From: an uncultured Clostridia bacterium
GTDB lineage: Bacteria; Bacillota; Clostridia; UBA1381
DNA length: 64,000 nt
Direction: 5' to 3'
Assembly (NCBI GenBank): GCA_934476675.1
Contig: CAKSOE010000007.1
Location: 58,922 to 122,921 of the forward strand
This document shows, in pieces, positions 26,507-36,259 of this stretch. Both the position numbers and the translations under genes were made by a program. The notes under the pieces were generated by a model that searched no databases, was not told where the DNA came from, and worked only from the letters and a program-made list of their open reading frames with translations. Position 1 is the first letter of the stretch, and each line of letters starts with the position of its first letter.

Positions 26507-27385
26507 TTACTCTATATTCTGTATCTGCTCTCTGAGCTTTTCGATTTCGCCCTTTAATGTGACAACAATTTTAGCAATTTCCACATCCTGTGCTTTTGAA
26601 CCTATGGTATTAACCTCGCGGTTGATTTCCTGGATAAGAAAATCAAGCTTTCGTCCGGCAGGCTCACCCATATCCAAAATCTGATAAAACTCATCAAAGT
26701 GACTTGATAATCTTACCGTTTCCTCGTTTACCGCAACCTTATCCGCAAAAATCGCCACCTCTGTAAGTACTCTGCTTTCGTCTATATTGCGGTCATCAAC
26801 AAGTTCTTTTATTTTTGTATAAAGCTTTTCCTTGTATTCCTCAACGGTCTTGGGCGATTGCTCATCTACCTGCTGTGCAAGCGATTTCATATAATCTATG
26901 CGTTCGCGCAAATCCGCTTCAATCCGCTCGCCCTCTCTTGTGCGCATCGAAACAAAGTCCGATATAGCTTTCTGCGCCGCTTCTTCAACCAGACGCCATA
27001 CCGCGTCCTCGTCCTCATCTCTGCGTTCGGTCTTGAAAATATCACCGCAGCGCGCAACGCTCGCAACGGAAATATCATCTTTTAAATTAAATGTTTCGCA
27101 TAGTTCATGTAAAACATCTATATAGTTTTTTGCCAGCTCCTTATTAAGCCTTATATCCGTATCTGCGCTTTCGTAGCTTTCCACGCTTACGTATATATCC
27201 ACCTTGCCTCGGGTTATGTACTCCGATACAAGATTTCTTACTTTGTCTTCAAGAAAGTTCATGTATCTGGGCACTTTTATGTTATAATCGGAAAATCTGT
27301 GGTTTACCGATTTTACCTCAAAAAGGATTTTCTTTCCGCCTTTTATCATTTCATGACGACCGTAACCCGTCATACTCTTCAACAT
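26507..27385 (-). CDS. yicC: YicC-family endoribonuclease-like protein
   Basis: A 292-residue member of the YicC/YloC family. Recent work on E. coli YicC shows endoribonuclease activity, but this protein is assigned only by similarity. The opening MLKSMTGYGR and the C-terminal ELREQIQNIE, along with LDFLIQEINREVNTIGSKA, are hallmarks. It is the first gene of the long operon and has a consensus promoter upstream. Confidence 0.93.
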   Translation of the reverse strand: MLKSMTGYGRHEMIKGGKKILFEVKSVNHRFSDYNIKVPRYMNFLEDKVRNLVSEYITRGKVDIYVSVESYESADTDIRLNKELAKNYIDVLHELCETFNLKDDISVASVARCGDIFKTERRDEDEDAVWRLVEEAAQKAISDFVSMRTREGERIEADLRERIDYMKSLAQQVDEQSPKTVEEYKEKLYTKIKELVDDRNIDESRVLTEVAIFADKVAVNEETVRLSSHFDEFYQILDMGEPAGRKLDFLIQEINREVNTIGSKAQDVEIAKIVVTLKGEIEKLREQIQNIE

Positions 27386-27495
27386 AGCCGTTTTCTCCTT
27401 ATATTCATCTCTGCATTTATTATATCATATTTTACCGTAAATTAATATATATTTTTTTAATTTTTTTTTAAAATTTTGTAAATACATACTCTATA

Positions 27496-27524
27496 ATTAT
27501 AAAACATATTTTCTGTTGTGTCAA
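27496..27524 (-). promoter_or_regulatory. Consensus promoter of the yicC-to-pncC operon
   Basis: On the minus strand TTGACA (27519-27524), exactly 17 bases, then TATAAT (27496-27501). Both hexamers are perfect. The start site would fall near 27488, giving a leader of about 100 bases before yicC that is very A/T rich. Confidence 0.85.
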
Positions 27525-27808
27525 TACCGTTTTTCCTACGAAATTTTAAGCTGTGTTTCCCTTTGAATTTATGCGCAAGCCCCATAATGTTTATTCGCTT
27601 GCCTCCGTTAATTACATCTCTGTTCTTTTTTTATTGGCAGAGAAGATTTTTGTTGTTAATTTTAGACTTTATTGCGTGCGGATATTGTTAAAACAGCTTT
27701 TCAGCTTCGTTTAACGTATTCAAATTGCGTGAAAGACGATCAATTGTTTTTTAATTATTTTTAAATTTGGATTCTCTGTTTTTCGCTCTGTTATGCTGTT
27801 TTCAAGAC

Positions 27809-27846
27809 TTTTGTATCTGAGTTTTCGGGGAAACTCAGATACAAAA
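27809..27846. repeat. Perfect 16-bp inverted repeat
   Basis: TTTTGTATCTGAGTTT (27809-27824), loop TCGGGG, then its exact complement AAACTCAGATACAAAA (27831-27846). The arms begin with T and end with A on both strands, so it is not a classic terminator, though it lies 40 bp after the last minus-strand reading frame and could end or protect that transcript. Confidence 0.7.
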
Positions 27847-27886
27847 TATGATTTTTTAAAATTCGTTGATATATAAAATTAAAATT

Positions 27887-28231
27887 TCACCATTCCACGG
27901 GCGAGAAATTCCCGAAGCTGATTTCTCCCGCTGCCGCTCTTATAAATGCTTCAACGCTCGTAGAAAGCATCGAATAGGCGTTTACATATGTAAGTACTCT
28001 TTCAAAATACTGATTTCCCAAATGGGGTGAACCAAACTATATTATGTCCGCATTTTCATATGCCGCACCGACATATCCTCTGAGTTCATCAAGTCCGCTG
28101 TTGTCCGCTTCGGTTATAATCTGTCCTAAAAAGAACGCCCCCGGTTTATCAGCAGGCTTTTCTCCTTTTTTCATCAGTGCAGCCTTTGTTTGGAGTATTT
28201 TTCGTTCAAGTATAGGCGAATCAATCTTCAT
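27887..28231 (-). pseudogene. Small gene of unknown function interrupted by an in-frame TAG
   Basis: From the ATG at 28231 (AGGAG about 8 bases upstream, 12 bp after the GH1 stop) a frame codes for 64 residues ending YENADII, then meets TAG at 28037-28039. The same frame then continues for 49 more codons with ordinary protein-like sequence (FGSPHLGNQYFERVL to FSPVEW) and ends in TGA at 27887-27889. The simplest reading is a Trp codon TGG changed to TAG, giving a recent nonsense pseudogene of about 114 codons. A sequencing error or stop read-through are alternatives. I do not recognise the family. It is the last unit of the carbohydrate operon. Confidence 0.6.
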
Positions 28232-28245
28232 CACAGCATCTCCTA

Positions 28246-29511
28246 TTATATACCCAAAGATGGCAGCTCTTTCAGATACTTTCTCAGTATCGCCTGATTA
28301 AAACCGTTGTTTTCTATAATTTCCTTATAAAAATATGCGCTCGGCTTCGGAGTTCTTTCAAAGGTCTTGAAATCACAGTCGCAAAGACCGAATCTCGGAA
28401 GATAGCTGCCCCACTCAAAATTATCCATTATTGCCCAATACAAATAACCTCTGACATCACAGCCTAAGCTTATCGCCTCGGCAACAGCCGATAAATAAAG
28501 CGCTATATAGACAATTCTGAAACGGTCATCATCGCAGCTGCATCCGTTTTCGGTTATGTAAATCGGCTTGTCCCTCAATCTTCCCAGATTTGCTATCATA
28601 CATTCGGGGGTCATTTCTTCCAGATAAAAATCCGCTTTAATCATTTTAAGCAATTTATGGTCGTATCTTTTTCCTTCAAGATTCGCCTTTCTTGCGTCCA
28701 CCATACCCCGTACATATGTATTTACCGACCAAAAATCCGCCGTGTCCTTTATTTCCTTATTGAATACGGCGTCACGCTCGGGATAGACAATTTCTCCCGT
28801 TCTTATGGCATGAAAGAAAAATTCATTATCACGCAAGTCCTGAAACTCGGTCATTGCCTTATCCCATTTATCATACGGACGGTACGGCTGATATTGCAGC
28901 AGAGCATGAGCCGAGCTTACCGGAGCGTCGGAATATTTTTTTATTATATGATAGCCTCTTGCATGGAAAAGCACCGCATTCAGCTTAAAATTCACTCTTT
29001 GGGGGCTGTTTCCGAGGTTAAATTCATTGATTACATTCCAGAAATCCACATACGGCGCTATTTTCGGAACAATATATTCCAGATACCGCTCAAAAAACTT
29101 TAAATTTTCAATGTTTTCAAAGCTGCCCTTTTCGCAAAACCACAGAGGAAAAGTAAAATGCACCATTGTTGCAAAAACCTTTATGCCCTTTTCTTTTAAT
29201 CCTGAAAAAAGCCTTACGTAATGTTCTGCCGCTTCGGCATTGAACACACCCTCCTCCGGCTCTATTCTGCACCATTCAACCGATGTTCTGAAAGCCTTAT
29301 GTCCCAGCTGTGACGCCAAAGCTATATCTGTTTCAAAAAGCTCGTAGCTGTTACAAGCCAGACCCGATTTATGAAGAGTTTTGCCCTCCTCCTCGTTTTT
29401 CCAGAACTGATTGTTTTTGTTGTTGCCCTCAACCTGGTGTCCCGCATATCCCGAACCCCACAAAAAATTTTCGGGCATATTAAAATCCTTTAATGAAAAA
29501 ACATCGTACAT
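28246..29511 (-). CDS. Glycoside hydrolase family 1 protein
   Basis: A 421-residue cytoplasmic (no signal peptide) GH1 retaining glycosidase of the beta-glucosidase/beta-galactosidase type. It opens with FLWGSGYAGHQVEGNN (substrate-binding Gln and His side). The acid/base Glu is in FWNVINEFNLGN near residue 162 (NEF rather than the usual NEP), the nucleophile Glu is in IYITENGCS near residue 324, and the tail has YLYWAIMDNFEWGSYLPRFGL. It is shorter than the usual 440-480 residues. It lies in the operon of uronic-acid polysaccharide enzymes, so it may act on imported oligosaccharides. The sugar specificity cannot be read from the sequence. Confidence 0.93.
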   Translation of the reverse strand: MYDVFSLKDFNMPENFLWGSGYAGHQVEGNNKNNQFWKNEEEGKTLHKSGLACNSYELFETDIALASQLGHKAFRTSVEWCRIEPEEGVFNAEAAEHYVRLFSGLKEKGIKVFATMVHFTFPLWFCEKGSFENIENLKFFERYLEYIVPKIAPYVDFWNVINEFNLGNSPQRVNFKLNAVLFHARGYHIIKKYSDAPVSSAHALLQYQPYRPYDKWDKAMTEFQDLRDNEFFFHAIRTGEIVYPERDAVFNKEIKDTADFWSVNTYVRGMVDARKANLEGKRYDHKLLKMIKADFYLEEMTPECMIANLGRLRDKPIYITENGCSCDDDRFRIVYIALYLSAVAEAISLGCDVRGYLYWAIMDNFEWGSYLPRFGLCDCDFKTFERTPKPSAYFYKEIIENNGFNQAILRKYLKELPSLGI

Positions 29512-29528
29512 TATGGTTTATCCTCCTG

Positions 29529-32500
29529 TCAAAAGCCTATATTCTGTTTAATATCCGCAGCGGAAATCATATCTTTCCATATAAATGCCTTTACGCTTTC
29601 CGTATCGGCAGGATATGAGCTTTTTATTTCATTGCACACATCATCCGCAAGTACCCCCGGCAATGCGTTTACCTTAATTAATTTTCCCCCTTTGTCATAG
29701 AACGCAAGGAAAAATGTATATGGAATATTTTCCTGCAAATACAAATTTTCAAGCTTCAGCACGCCGTTTATCACCTCGTCCGACCTTTGCGCATTAAACA
29801 CCGCACGAATAACTTTCCCGTCATCAGCGGTCTGCGTAATGTTCTGAATGTACGGCAGTCCCTGAATATTTAATTTCAGCCTGTATTTTTCGGGATCATC
29901 GTTCAATGTGAAACGGAACAAATACTGTCCGTTTTCATCTACCGCGCACGCGTCCGTCCAGATAATGTCCTCTTTTGCAATATCCTCCGTTTCCTTTGGG
30001 GTAAGCATACCCACAACTATTTTTCCGGCAAACGACTTATCCATTGTACCGTAAACTGCGCAGATATTGTTCTTTTTACCGGCATTAAATATTCCCTCGG
30101 GAGCTTTTCCCTCTATCAGCTGACCTGTTTTTACATTTTTTATATAACTTCCGCCGTTTCTTACGGCATTTTCTATTGTTCCGTCAGCATCGCATACCAC
30201 TGCCGCCGCAGTACCGTCGGTTTCAAAATCTCCGAACTGCGTAACGCCGCCCTCCGAACGGCTGTAATATATAATTTTTGTATTTCCGTTTCTTGTCGTC
30301 TCGAATCGGATTGCGGCTGAGTTTTCGTCCTTGTGCAGTGTTTCGGCTTTGACCGCTGCATCCGGATCATTTTCGGTTGCTGTAAGCAACGTATCAAACC
30401 TGCAAATACCCTGCTGCTCTTTTTGATAATATCCGTATTTTGTTTCAACCAATTCGTTTGTGCTTCTGTCATATACGCAATCGTCTATGTGCAGCTCTGT
30501 CCCCTCGTCAGCCGATGCAATGACTATGTTGGCGCCCGTATCATAATTGGAACGCAATATCCTGTTTTCGGAAGAAATATTTGCATCGTAATTTGTAAAC
30601 CACTTTTGCTTGTAATTGTTTGTTTTCGACATATCCTGCGGAGTTACTTTATCCGACACAATCCATAAATCGGGTTTTAGATACAGAATTGCTCTTTCGT
30701 GATCATATCCCTCCGTATTGGCGGTACTCTGTTTCAGATAATTATAATCATCTTCAAGAACCACATTCTTGACAGTACCCTTTATTCCCTCTTTATAGCT
30801 TTGGCTCGTATCGTTTATAACCACCGTACTATGTGCCAGAGAGGATTTACCCCACTCCGTCCATTCTTTCAGTTCGGAGTTGGTCGCATATGAAAACATA
30901 CCTCTATCCGGCAAAAGCTCGCGTCCGTACGCATACAGCACAATCTGATTATCGTCTGCATGACCGTGACCGCCGCCGCCCCTTACATTCGTAAACAGAT
31001 ACGGACTGTTAACATTCCAGCTGTCACGCATAACCGTCACACGCGATTCACCCCAATGATACGACGTATATTCCGGCTCTACTCCGCTTTTTCCGAGAGT
31101 TGTAATGTATTTTAAATCCTCTGCATTAAACCACGAACACGTCTTTGCAAATGTTCCGGCATTAATTGAAGATTTGGTCGCATCACCGTAGCTGAGGCCT
31201 TTTCCGTTCGGATAGTACAGCATTGCGTTATAGTATGCTGCCTTTAACAGCAAATTGTTGTACTCGTCCGATACGTCTATTCCCAAATCGAGCATTTCCT
31301 GCTTAAATGAAGCAAAATCCGAAAATGCCGCAATACTGTATCCGGTAGACGATTCCACATACGAGCCGTCGCTCATAGTGTTAAGAAACAGCATATTTTC
31401 CAGTGCGTCAGACGCATATTTCTGCCACTGTTCTCCGCTTTTTACGTCCTTAAACTCCGGAATATACAGCGTTGTATTAAGCAGACTTACCATTTCGTGC
31501 TGATACCAGTTTTCGGATTGTGAATGATACACCCTAAGATAATGTGCGGTATCCCATATATTTTTCAGAATTGCGCTTAAATGCTCCGCCGTAAAATATT
31601 TGCTTGTTTTGAAATAGTCCAGGGTCTTTTCAAAAGCATTGTTCTTTACCGCCGCGTCGAGCGTACGCGGAAAGCCGCCTCTTAATCCGTCGTCGCTTTG
31701 AGTATAGGACGAGCCGATAAACTTCCTGCCGCCTGTGTCATTTATGTAGTCCGCCGCAATAGCCATAGCGTCATAGACGTAATCTTCGTTCCCGGTACAG
31801 TCATATTCCAACGCAATTGTCTGCCACGCCATAAATCTTGACGACTGCCAGAAATACTCGCCCTCCTGTCCGGTAACCTTTTGCCATGAATTTTTCGACG
31901 GCAAACCGTTATAGCTGTAAATCATTCCCGGGAATGTATATCTGGCTGCGGCCGATTCATCATATGTTGTATTGCCCTCTTTCACAATAACGAGAGTTTT
32001 ATTTTCAGCCGATGACGGATATACCGCTCCGTGAAGAATAAGCGCCGCACCTGTAACGGTGTCTGTATCTTTAATATCGCTGAAATCAAATGTCACCGTT
32101 GCCTGATACGTTTCATTCTCCAAAAAATCCCCGAAAGTTTTTACTTTCAGAATATTTTCGTTTCCGTAAGGCGTATTGCTGTATTCTCCGAACCGTACAT
32201 ACGTATCTTTCACAGCCGTATATATTCTTTCCTGTCCGTTCACCGTCACTCTCATTCTCGGAGCAAGAGCGCTGTTTGCATTATCCTTTGAGAAAATTTC
32301 AGCCCTGCTCGATTCGTTGTACCGCGCACGTATTCCGAAAGAAATATATCCGTTTTTAATCTCACTCGGTGAAAGCTCTGCCGAATAATCGTCCTCCGCT
32401 GCTCCGATTATAATATCTCCCTTATAATACTCGGAACTTCCCATATGATAAAAATCATCAAGCACAAATTCCGCCCATGCGGCATTTCTTACTTTTCCGA

Positions 32501-33062
32501 GATTTTTATCTCTGTAAAACGGAACAGATCTTGATTTAAAGTATGTAAGAAGCGCTTCCTTTGCTTTTGCATAATCCCCCGAATATGCAAAGTTCTTTAC
32601 ATTTCTCAGTCCATCTATGCTGTAGTCGAGTTTACCCTCTTTATCGCTGCCGTTACCGAAAAATTCCTCGTCGCTCATATGCTGCGGATCAATAAATCGT
32701 TCGTCCTTTTTCACTGTGAGATTAAAATTTTTCTCAATGCTTTCCATACCGTTTGCTATCACTGCCGTCATGGTAACCGCCGCATCGGCTTCATCATATT
32801 TGGGGCGTATTACCCTGCCCGAATTTGTTATATGCTTCGTATCGCTTGATTTCCATGTTATCGCCGAATTGTTAACAGAGCCTTTATCCGGAAGATAAAG
32901 GCTCCTTGTTATTTTATCATTTCCGCTGTCATACTGTGCAATTATGCTTAGCGTAACAGCATCTGCGTCTGCTCTTGCCGATGACGCTGCCGACGCAAAC
33001 GGCGAGAATATGGAAATTATCATCAAAGCGCTTATAATGCCTGAGATTGATTTCCTGTACAT
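29529..33062 (-). CDS. Secreted heparinase II/III-type polysaccharide lyase with Ig-like and DNRLRE-like domains
   Basis: 1,177 residues. A signal peptide (1-25, ending ASA) is followed by an atrophied Ig-like domain (about 30-115). A lyase N-terminal region starts with HMSDEEFFG, and an inserted beta-sandwich resembling a DNRLRE/carbohydrate-binding module lies at about 265-370 (YVRFGEYSNTPYGNE). A helical toroid (about 400-680) is followed by the heparinase II/III beta-sheet signature RGGGGHGHADDNQIVLYAYG near residue 695, with His and Asp residues that fit the metal/catalytic site, and a beta-rich C-terminal part. Such enzymes cleave uronic-acid polysaccharides by beta-elimination, leaving unsaturated ends, the substrate of GH88. 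No SLH domain or sortase signal is seen, so it is probably secreted freely. Confidence 0.85.
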   Translation of the reverse strand: MYRKSISGIISALMIISIFSPFASAASSARADADAVTLSIIAQYDSGNDKITRSLYLPDKGSVNNSAITWKSSDTKHITNSGRVIRPKYDEADAAVTMTAVIANGMESIEKNFNLTVKKDERFIDPQHMSDEEFFGNGSDKEGKLDYSIDGLRNVKNFAYSGDYAKAKEALLTYFKSRSVPFYRDKNLGKVRNAAWAEFVLDDFYHMGSSEYYKGDIIIGAAEDDYSAELSPSEIKNGYISFGIRARYNESSRAEIFSKDNANSALAPRMRVTVNGQERIYTAVKDTYVRFGEYSNTPYGNENILKVKTFGDFLENETYQATVTFDFSDIKDTDTVTGAALILHGAVYPSSAENKTLVIVKEGNTTYDESAAARYTFPGMIYSYNGLPSKNSWQKVTGQEGEYFWQSSRFMAWQTIALEYDCTGNEDYVYDAMAIAADYINDTGGRKFIGSSYTQSDDGLRGGFPRTLDAAVKNNAFEKTLDYFKTSKYFTAEHLSAILKNIWDTAHYLRVYHSQSENWYQHEMVSLLNTTLYIPEFKDVKSGEQWQKYASDALENMLFLNTMSDGSYVESSTGYSIAAFSDFASFKQEMLDLGIDVSDEYNNLLLKAAYYNAMLYYPNGKGLSYGDATKSSINAGTFAKTCSWFNAEDLKYITTLGKSGVEPEYTSYHWGESRVTVMRDSWNVNSPYLFTNVRGGGGHGHADDNQIVLYAYGRELLPDRGMFSYATNSELKEWTEWGKSSLAHSTVVINDTSQSYKEGIKGTVKNVVLEDDYNYLKQSTANTEGYDHERAILYLKPDLWIVSDKVTPQDMSKTNNYKQKWFTNYDANISSENRILRSNYDTGANIVIASADEGTELHIDDCVYDRSTNELVETKYGYYQKEQQGICRFDTLLTATENDPDAAVKAETLHKDENSAAIRFETTRNGNTKIIYYSRSEGGVTQFGDFETDGTAAAVVCDADGTIENAVRNGGSYIKNVKTGQLIEGKAPEGIFNAGKKNNICAVYGTMDKSFAGKIVVGMLTPKETEDIAKEDIIWTDACAVDENGQYLFRFTLNDDPEKYRLKLNIQGLPYIQNITQTADDGKVIRAVFNAQRSDEVINGVLKLENLYLQENIPYTFFLAFYDKGGKLIKVNALPGVLADDVCNEIKSSYPADTESVKAFIWKDMISAADIKQNIGF

Positions 33063-33076
33063 TTTTATTCTCCATT

Positions 33077-36000
33077 CTATTTTATATCAAGATAGTTTGA
33101 CAGCGGATAAAGCGTATTAAGATTTTCGAGAAGAATCGCCTTAACGCTGTGTGCCGCCGAGTAATCGCCTATGCTGTATGTTCCGTTGCTGTTAGAGTTC
33201 AGATCAACGTCCTTTATCTCAACATTTTCAAGATTTTTATCGGAATCGTATCTGCAAATCAAAAGCTTTGCGCCTTTGACCTCCGCTCCCATAACGGTTA
33301 CAATCACTTTGCTTGCCGTATTATCCACCGTCATTTCAACGGTTACTTCAAGACCGTTTATGATACTTGTTATGGCGTCGTTTTCGCCTCTTACAAAATA
33401 CGATTTTGACGCTTGCGAAAGATTATTATACGCCGTTACCATTGCAGCCACAGCGGTATTCGGCATATCCGCTATACCGTTTGATATAATATTTGCATAG
33501 CGTGCAAGAAATTCCATTGCCGCTGTCTTGTCGGGATCAAGGTCTATATTAAAATAGTCCATTTCTCCCAAATAGTTCCATGCAGTAACTCCTCTGCCGC
33601 CAAATAAGTATTTCATTTCAATATCCGAAGTTTTTGAATAATCTGTTGTATCCCCTACCCATGATGTCCTGTCAGCGGCATCAATACCGTCTGCAAAAAC
33701 ATGAATGTCGGCATTTCCGTCTGCATCGGGATTGTTTTCTATTCTGTATGTAACAAAACGTCCGCTGTCCATATTGCTTGATTTTGCTGATATAAAGTTC
33801 TTATCTTTATAATTAATTCTAAGCTCATGCCCATGCAAAGCAACGTTTACATTGTTATCCTGCAAAAAGAGTATAGACAAACCGTTTTCGTTGGTTCTTA
33901 ATCCTCTCCATTCAAGCGCCCACGGTTTCTCATGTGCCAGCGTTGCCGTTTTTTCCAGTGAATAGTACTGATCCTTTTCGTTCTGGTCAAACTTAATTGT
34001 GCCGTCTCCCCATTTCTGCTCAATATCTGTGTTGCTGTCCGCACGCGCCAGACTGTTTTTAAGACCGCTGCTTTCAAGGCTGTTGTTAAAGCCGAATTTA
34101 TATGCGCCGCTGTCATACGCAAGATTAACCGCATATGTGCCGTTAAAGCAATAATACTTATTATTTGCTTTTGCGTAGAATACGATATTTTTCGCATTTG
34201 TTGTTTCTATACTATCTGCCGGAGCGGTAAACGAAGAATCCGCATACAGATTAAAATCTGTATATACTCCATCGAACATATCCGCCGTGATCGAGGCTAT
34301 GCTGTAAGGAACATTCACATTTGCAGTATACGGGCTGTCAGCCGTTCCGTATCCCGTTATGCTTATCTCTTCTCCCGCAAACGCCGAAATACCCGTGCTG
34401 CTGTCAATAATGTTTTCTACTACAGCTGTTTCTCCTCTTGTGATATTCGCCTTTGCTTCGGCTGAAAGCGCTGAATAATCATTTGCGAGCGAAATAACGC
34501 TGTCTGAAGCGCCGCTTGCAATAACATCCTCATACTTTACCAAAAATTCCATAGCGGCTGTTTTATCACAATCTGCGTCTATATACATATAATCAACATA
34601 TCCGCCGAATCCCCAAAGCGTATTTGCCGAGAACATATATTTCATTACATGATCTATTCCGGTCAAATCCAGAGACATTTGGCTCGTACTGCCATTCTCT
34701 GTAACAACATCTGCCGTAAGCGTACTCTTTTTCGCTGTACTGTCATATTTGTTTTTCATATCAATAATCTGATACTTATTTGACAGATTATATGATATAT
34801 TTCTTCTCTTAGTTGTTTTGTTATATTCCGCCAAATACCAATCCCATATCTGAATAGTGTCCGTCCAGTCTGCTCCTGACAATAAAACATTATTTTTAAA
34901 TCTCGGTCTCAGTCTTGTTGATATTTTCCAGTTCTTTTCGGAAGAAAGCGTAAACGGCTTTTCAAAAGAATATATTACCGTAGGATTTGTGTTACCGTTC
35001 AAGTTTCCCGTTATTGTTCCGTCACTTCCCAAAACCTCGTTTGCAACGTTTATTTCCGTATTATCGTTAATATATTGAACGGAATGGGTATCGTCTTCAC
35101 CGGTTACAACAAGGCTGTTTTCCAAACCGCCTGCGCTTGTATTAAGACTGCCGTTAAAATCAAACTTATATAATCCGCTGTCCTTTGTCAAATCAACTTT
35201 AAAATCCGCATTTATTTCATAATACGAACCGTCGGCACACAGATAAATTTTTTGCTGTGCAGACGATGATGTATCTATCGTATCTGCCGCTGTTGCGAAT
35301 TTATCCGTGTAAAGCGTTACATTTACTGCCGCTATGCTGTCTATTGAGCTTTTTGAAATTGACTCCTGCGAATACGGAAGCGTCACATTCGCAATATACG
35401 GGTCTGCTGCTGTGCCGCTGCCGCCGGCCGTATTCAGCTTACAGCCTTCTATACTCTGTATGTTTGTATTTCCAATGTCTTCATACAGCTTAATATAGTC
35501 CATTTCACCCTTGAAGTTTGTTGCAACTCCCCAGCCCGGGCCGAACATATAGTTTACTGTCATATCTTCATCTGTAAACTTTGTTTCCTCATCGTTATAT
35601 TCATACCAATTTACACCGTCAACACTTATATATACGTGGAAATGATTGTCCTCATTCGGAACATTTTTTAACTTATATGTTACCATCTCGCCCGAACGCG
35701 TTTCTGTTTTTAAATTAGGTGAAAATTCCGCCCCCGATAATCTGAATGTGCCGTTATCGTAGTTAAACCACATCCACGGTTCACTGTTGTTTTTCCCCTG
35801 TGATATAATGGCGGAATGTTTGTTACCTGCCGTATCGAACGCAAAAATCGTTCTGAACTCAACAAGCCATTCCTTATTTTTGGCAAGGGTTACGGGAGTT
35901 TCAAGCTGATAGTACTGCTGTTGCGTCAAAGCTTTGTCAAATTTAATTGTGCCGTCTCCCCATTCCTGCATAAAATCGGTGTTGCTGTCCGCTCTTATGA

Positions 36001-36175
36001 GTGAATTTGCCGAACCGCCGCCGGAAGTTGTCGCCTCCAAGCTTTGATTATTGAAATCAAACTGATAAAATTTCGCCGTTTCTGCCGCATTTTCCGCATT
36101 AACCTGCGGTATCGCTATAAGCGAGCCGATTACGGTTAATGACGTCAATATGCTTACTAATCTTCTTTTTAGCAT
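33077..36175 (-). CDS. Large secreted protein made of three LamG-like modules (function unknown)
   Basis: 1,032 residues with a signal peptide (1-27, ending VNA). Three LamG/concanavalin-like domains lie at about 34-232, 336-535 and 691-880, each starting with a FDFN- or FGFN-type strand. Beta segments with G-GTA-(A/D)-S/D-PY-(I/T)-ANV (about 242-335 and 596-690) and helical linkers with KTAAMEFL and a conserved RGE (about 537-590 and 882-940) separate them. Copies 1 and 3 are close: RADSNTD and GDGTIKFD recur at 61-80 and 711-730. There are no catalytic motifs I recognise, so a glycan-binding or surface-display role is inferred. It lies between the importer genes and a lyase gene in the same operon. 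Confidence 0.75.
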   Translation of the reverse strand: MLKRRLVSILTSLTVIGSLIAIPQVNAENAAETAKFYQFDFNNQSLEATTSGGGSANSLIRADSNTDFMQEWGDGTIKFDKALTQQQYYQLETPVTLAKNKEWLVEFRTIFAFDTAGNKHSAIISQGKNNSEPWMWFNYDNGTFRLSGAEFSPNLKTETRSGEMVTYKLKNVPNEDNHFHVYISVDGVNWYEYNDEETKFTDEDMTVNYMFGPGWGVATNFKGEMDYIKLYEDIGNTNIQSIEGCKLNTAGGSGTAADPYIANVTLPYSQESISKSSIDSIAAVNVTLYTDKFATAADTIDTSSSAQQKIYLCADGSYYEINADFKVDLTKDSGLYKFDFNGSLNTSAGGLENSLVVTGEDDTHSVQYINDNTEINVANEVLGSDGTITGNLNGNTNPTVIYSFEKPFTLSSEKNWKISTRLRPRFKNNVLLSGADWTDTIQIWDWYLAEYNKTTKRRNISYNLSNKYQIIDMKNKYDSTAKKSTLTADVVTENGSTSQMSLDLTGIDHVMKYMFSANTLWGFGGYVDYMYIDADCDKTAAMEFLVKYEDVIASGASDSVISLANDYSALSAEAKANITRGETAVVENIIDSSTGISAFAGEEISITGYGTADSPYTANVNVPYSIASITADMFDGVYTDFNLYADSSFTAPADSIETTNAKNIVFYAKANNKYYCFNGTYAVNLAYDSGAYKFGFNNSLESSGLKNSLARADSNTDIEQKWGDGTIKFDQNEKDQYYSLEKTATLAHEKPWALEWRGLRTNENGLSILFLQDNNVNVALHGHELRINYKDKNFISAKSSNMDSGRFVTYRIENNPDADGNADIHVFADGIDAADRTSWVGDTTDYSKTSDIEMKYLFGGRGVTAWNYLGEMDYFNIDLDPDKTAAMEFLARYANIISNGIADMPNTAVAAMVTAYNNLSQASKSYFVRGENDAITSIINGLEVTVEMTVDNTASKVIVTVMGAEVKGAKLLICRYDSDKNLENVEIKDVDLNSNSNGTYSIGDYSAAHSVKAILLENLNTLYPLSNYLDIK

Positions 36176-36259
36176 AGATAATCATTCCTTTCCTTAATAT
36201 AATTTTATAACTGCCGCAAGCGGCGTTCACCGCTTGCACAACATTCGTTTGAAAATGCG

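Larger units (their letters stand above)
27386..27886. other. AT-rich intergenic region between yicC and the carbohydrate locus
   Basis: About 500 bp without a supportable gene on either strand. The yicC side holds the yicC promoter and a long T/A-rich leader. The far side holds a perfect 16-bp inverted repeat at 27809-27846. In between I see only short weak hairpins. It separates the housekeeping block from the accessory carbohydrate block. Confidence 0.7.

Noticed and set aside
27809..27846. Classic Rho-independent terminator
   Set aside because: The arms end in A rather than T on both strands, so there is no U tract after the stem. I kept it only as an inverted repeat.
28037..28039. TAG as a recoded (pyrrolysine or suppressor) codon
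   Set aside because: TAG is a normal stop in this window (remA), and the position fits a simple TGG mutation. No pyl genes are visible.
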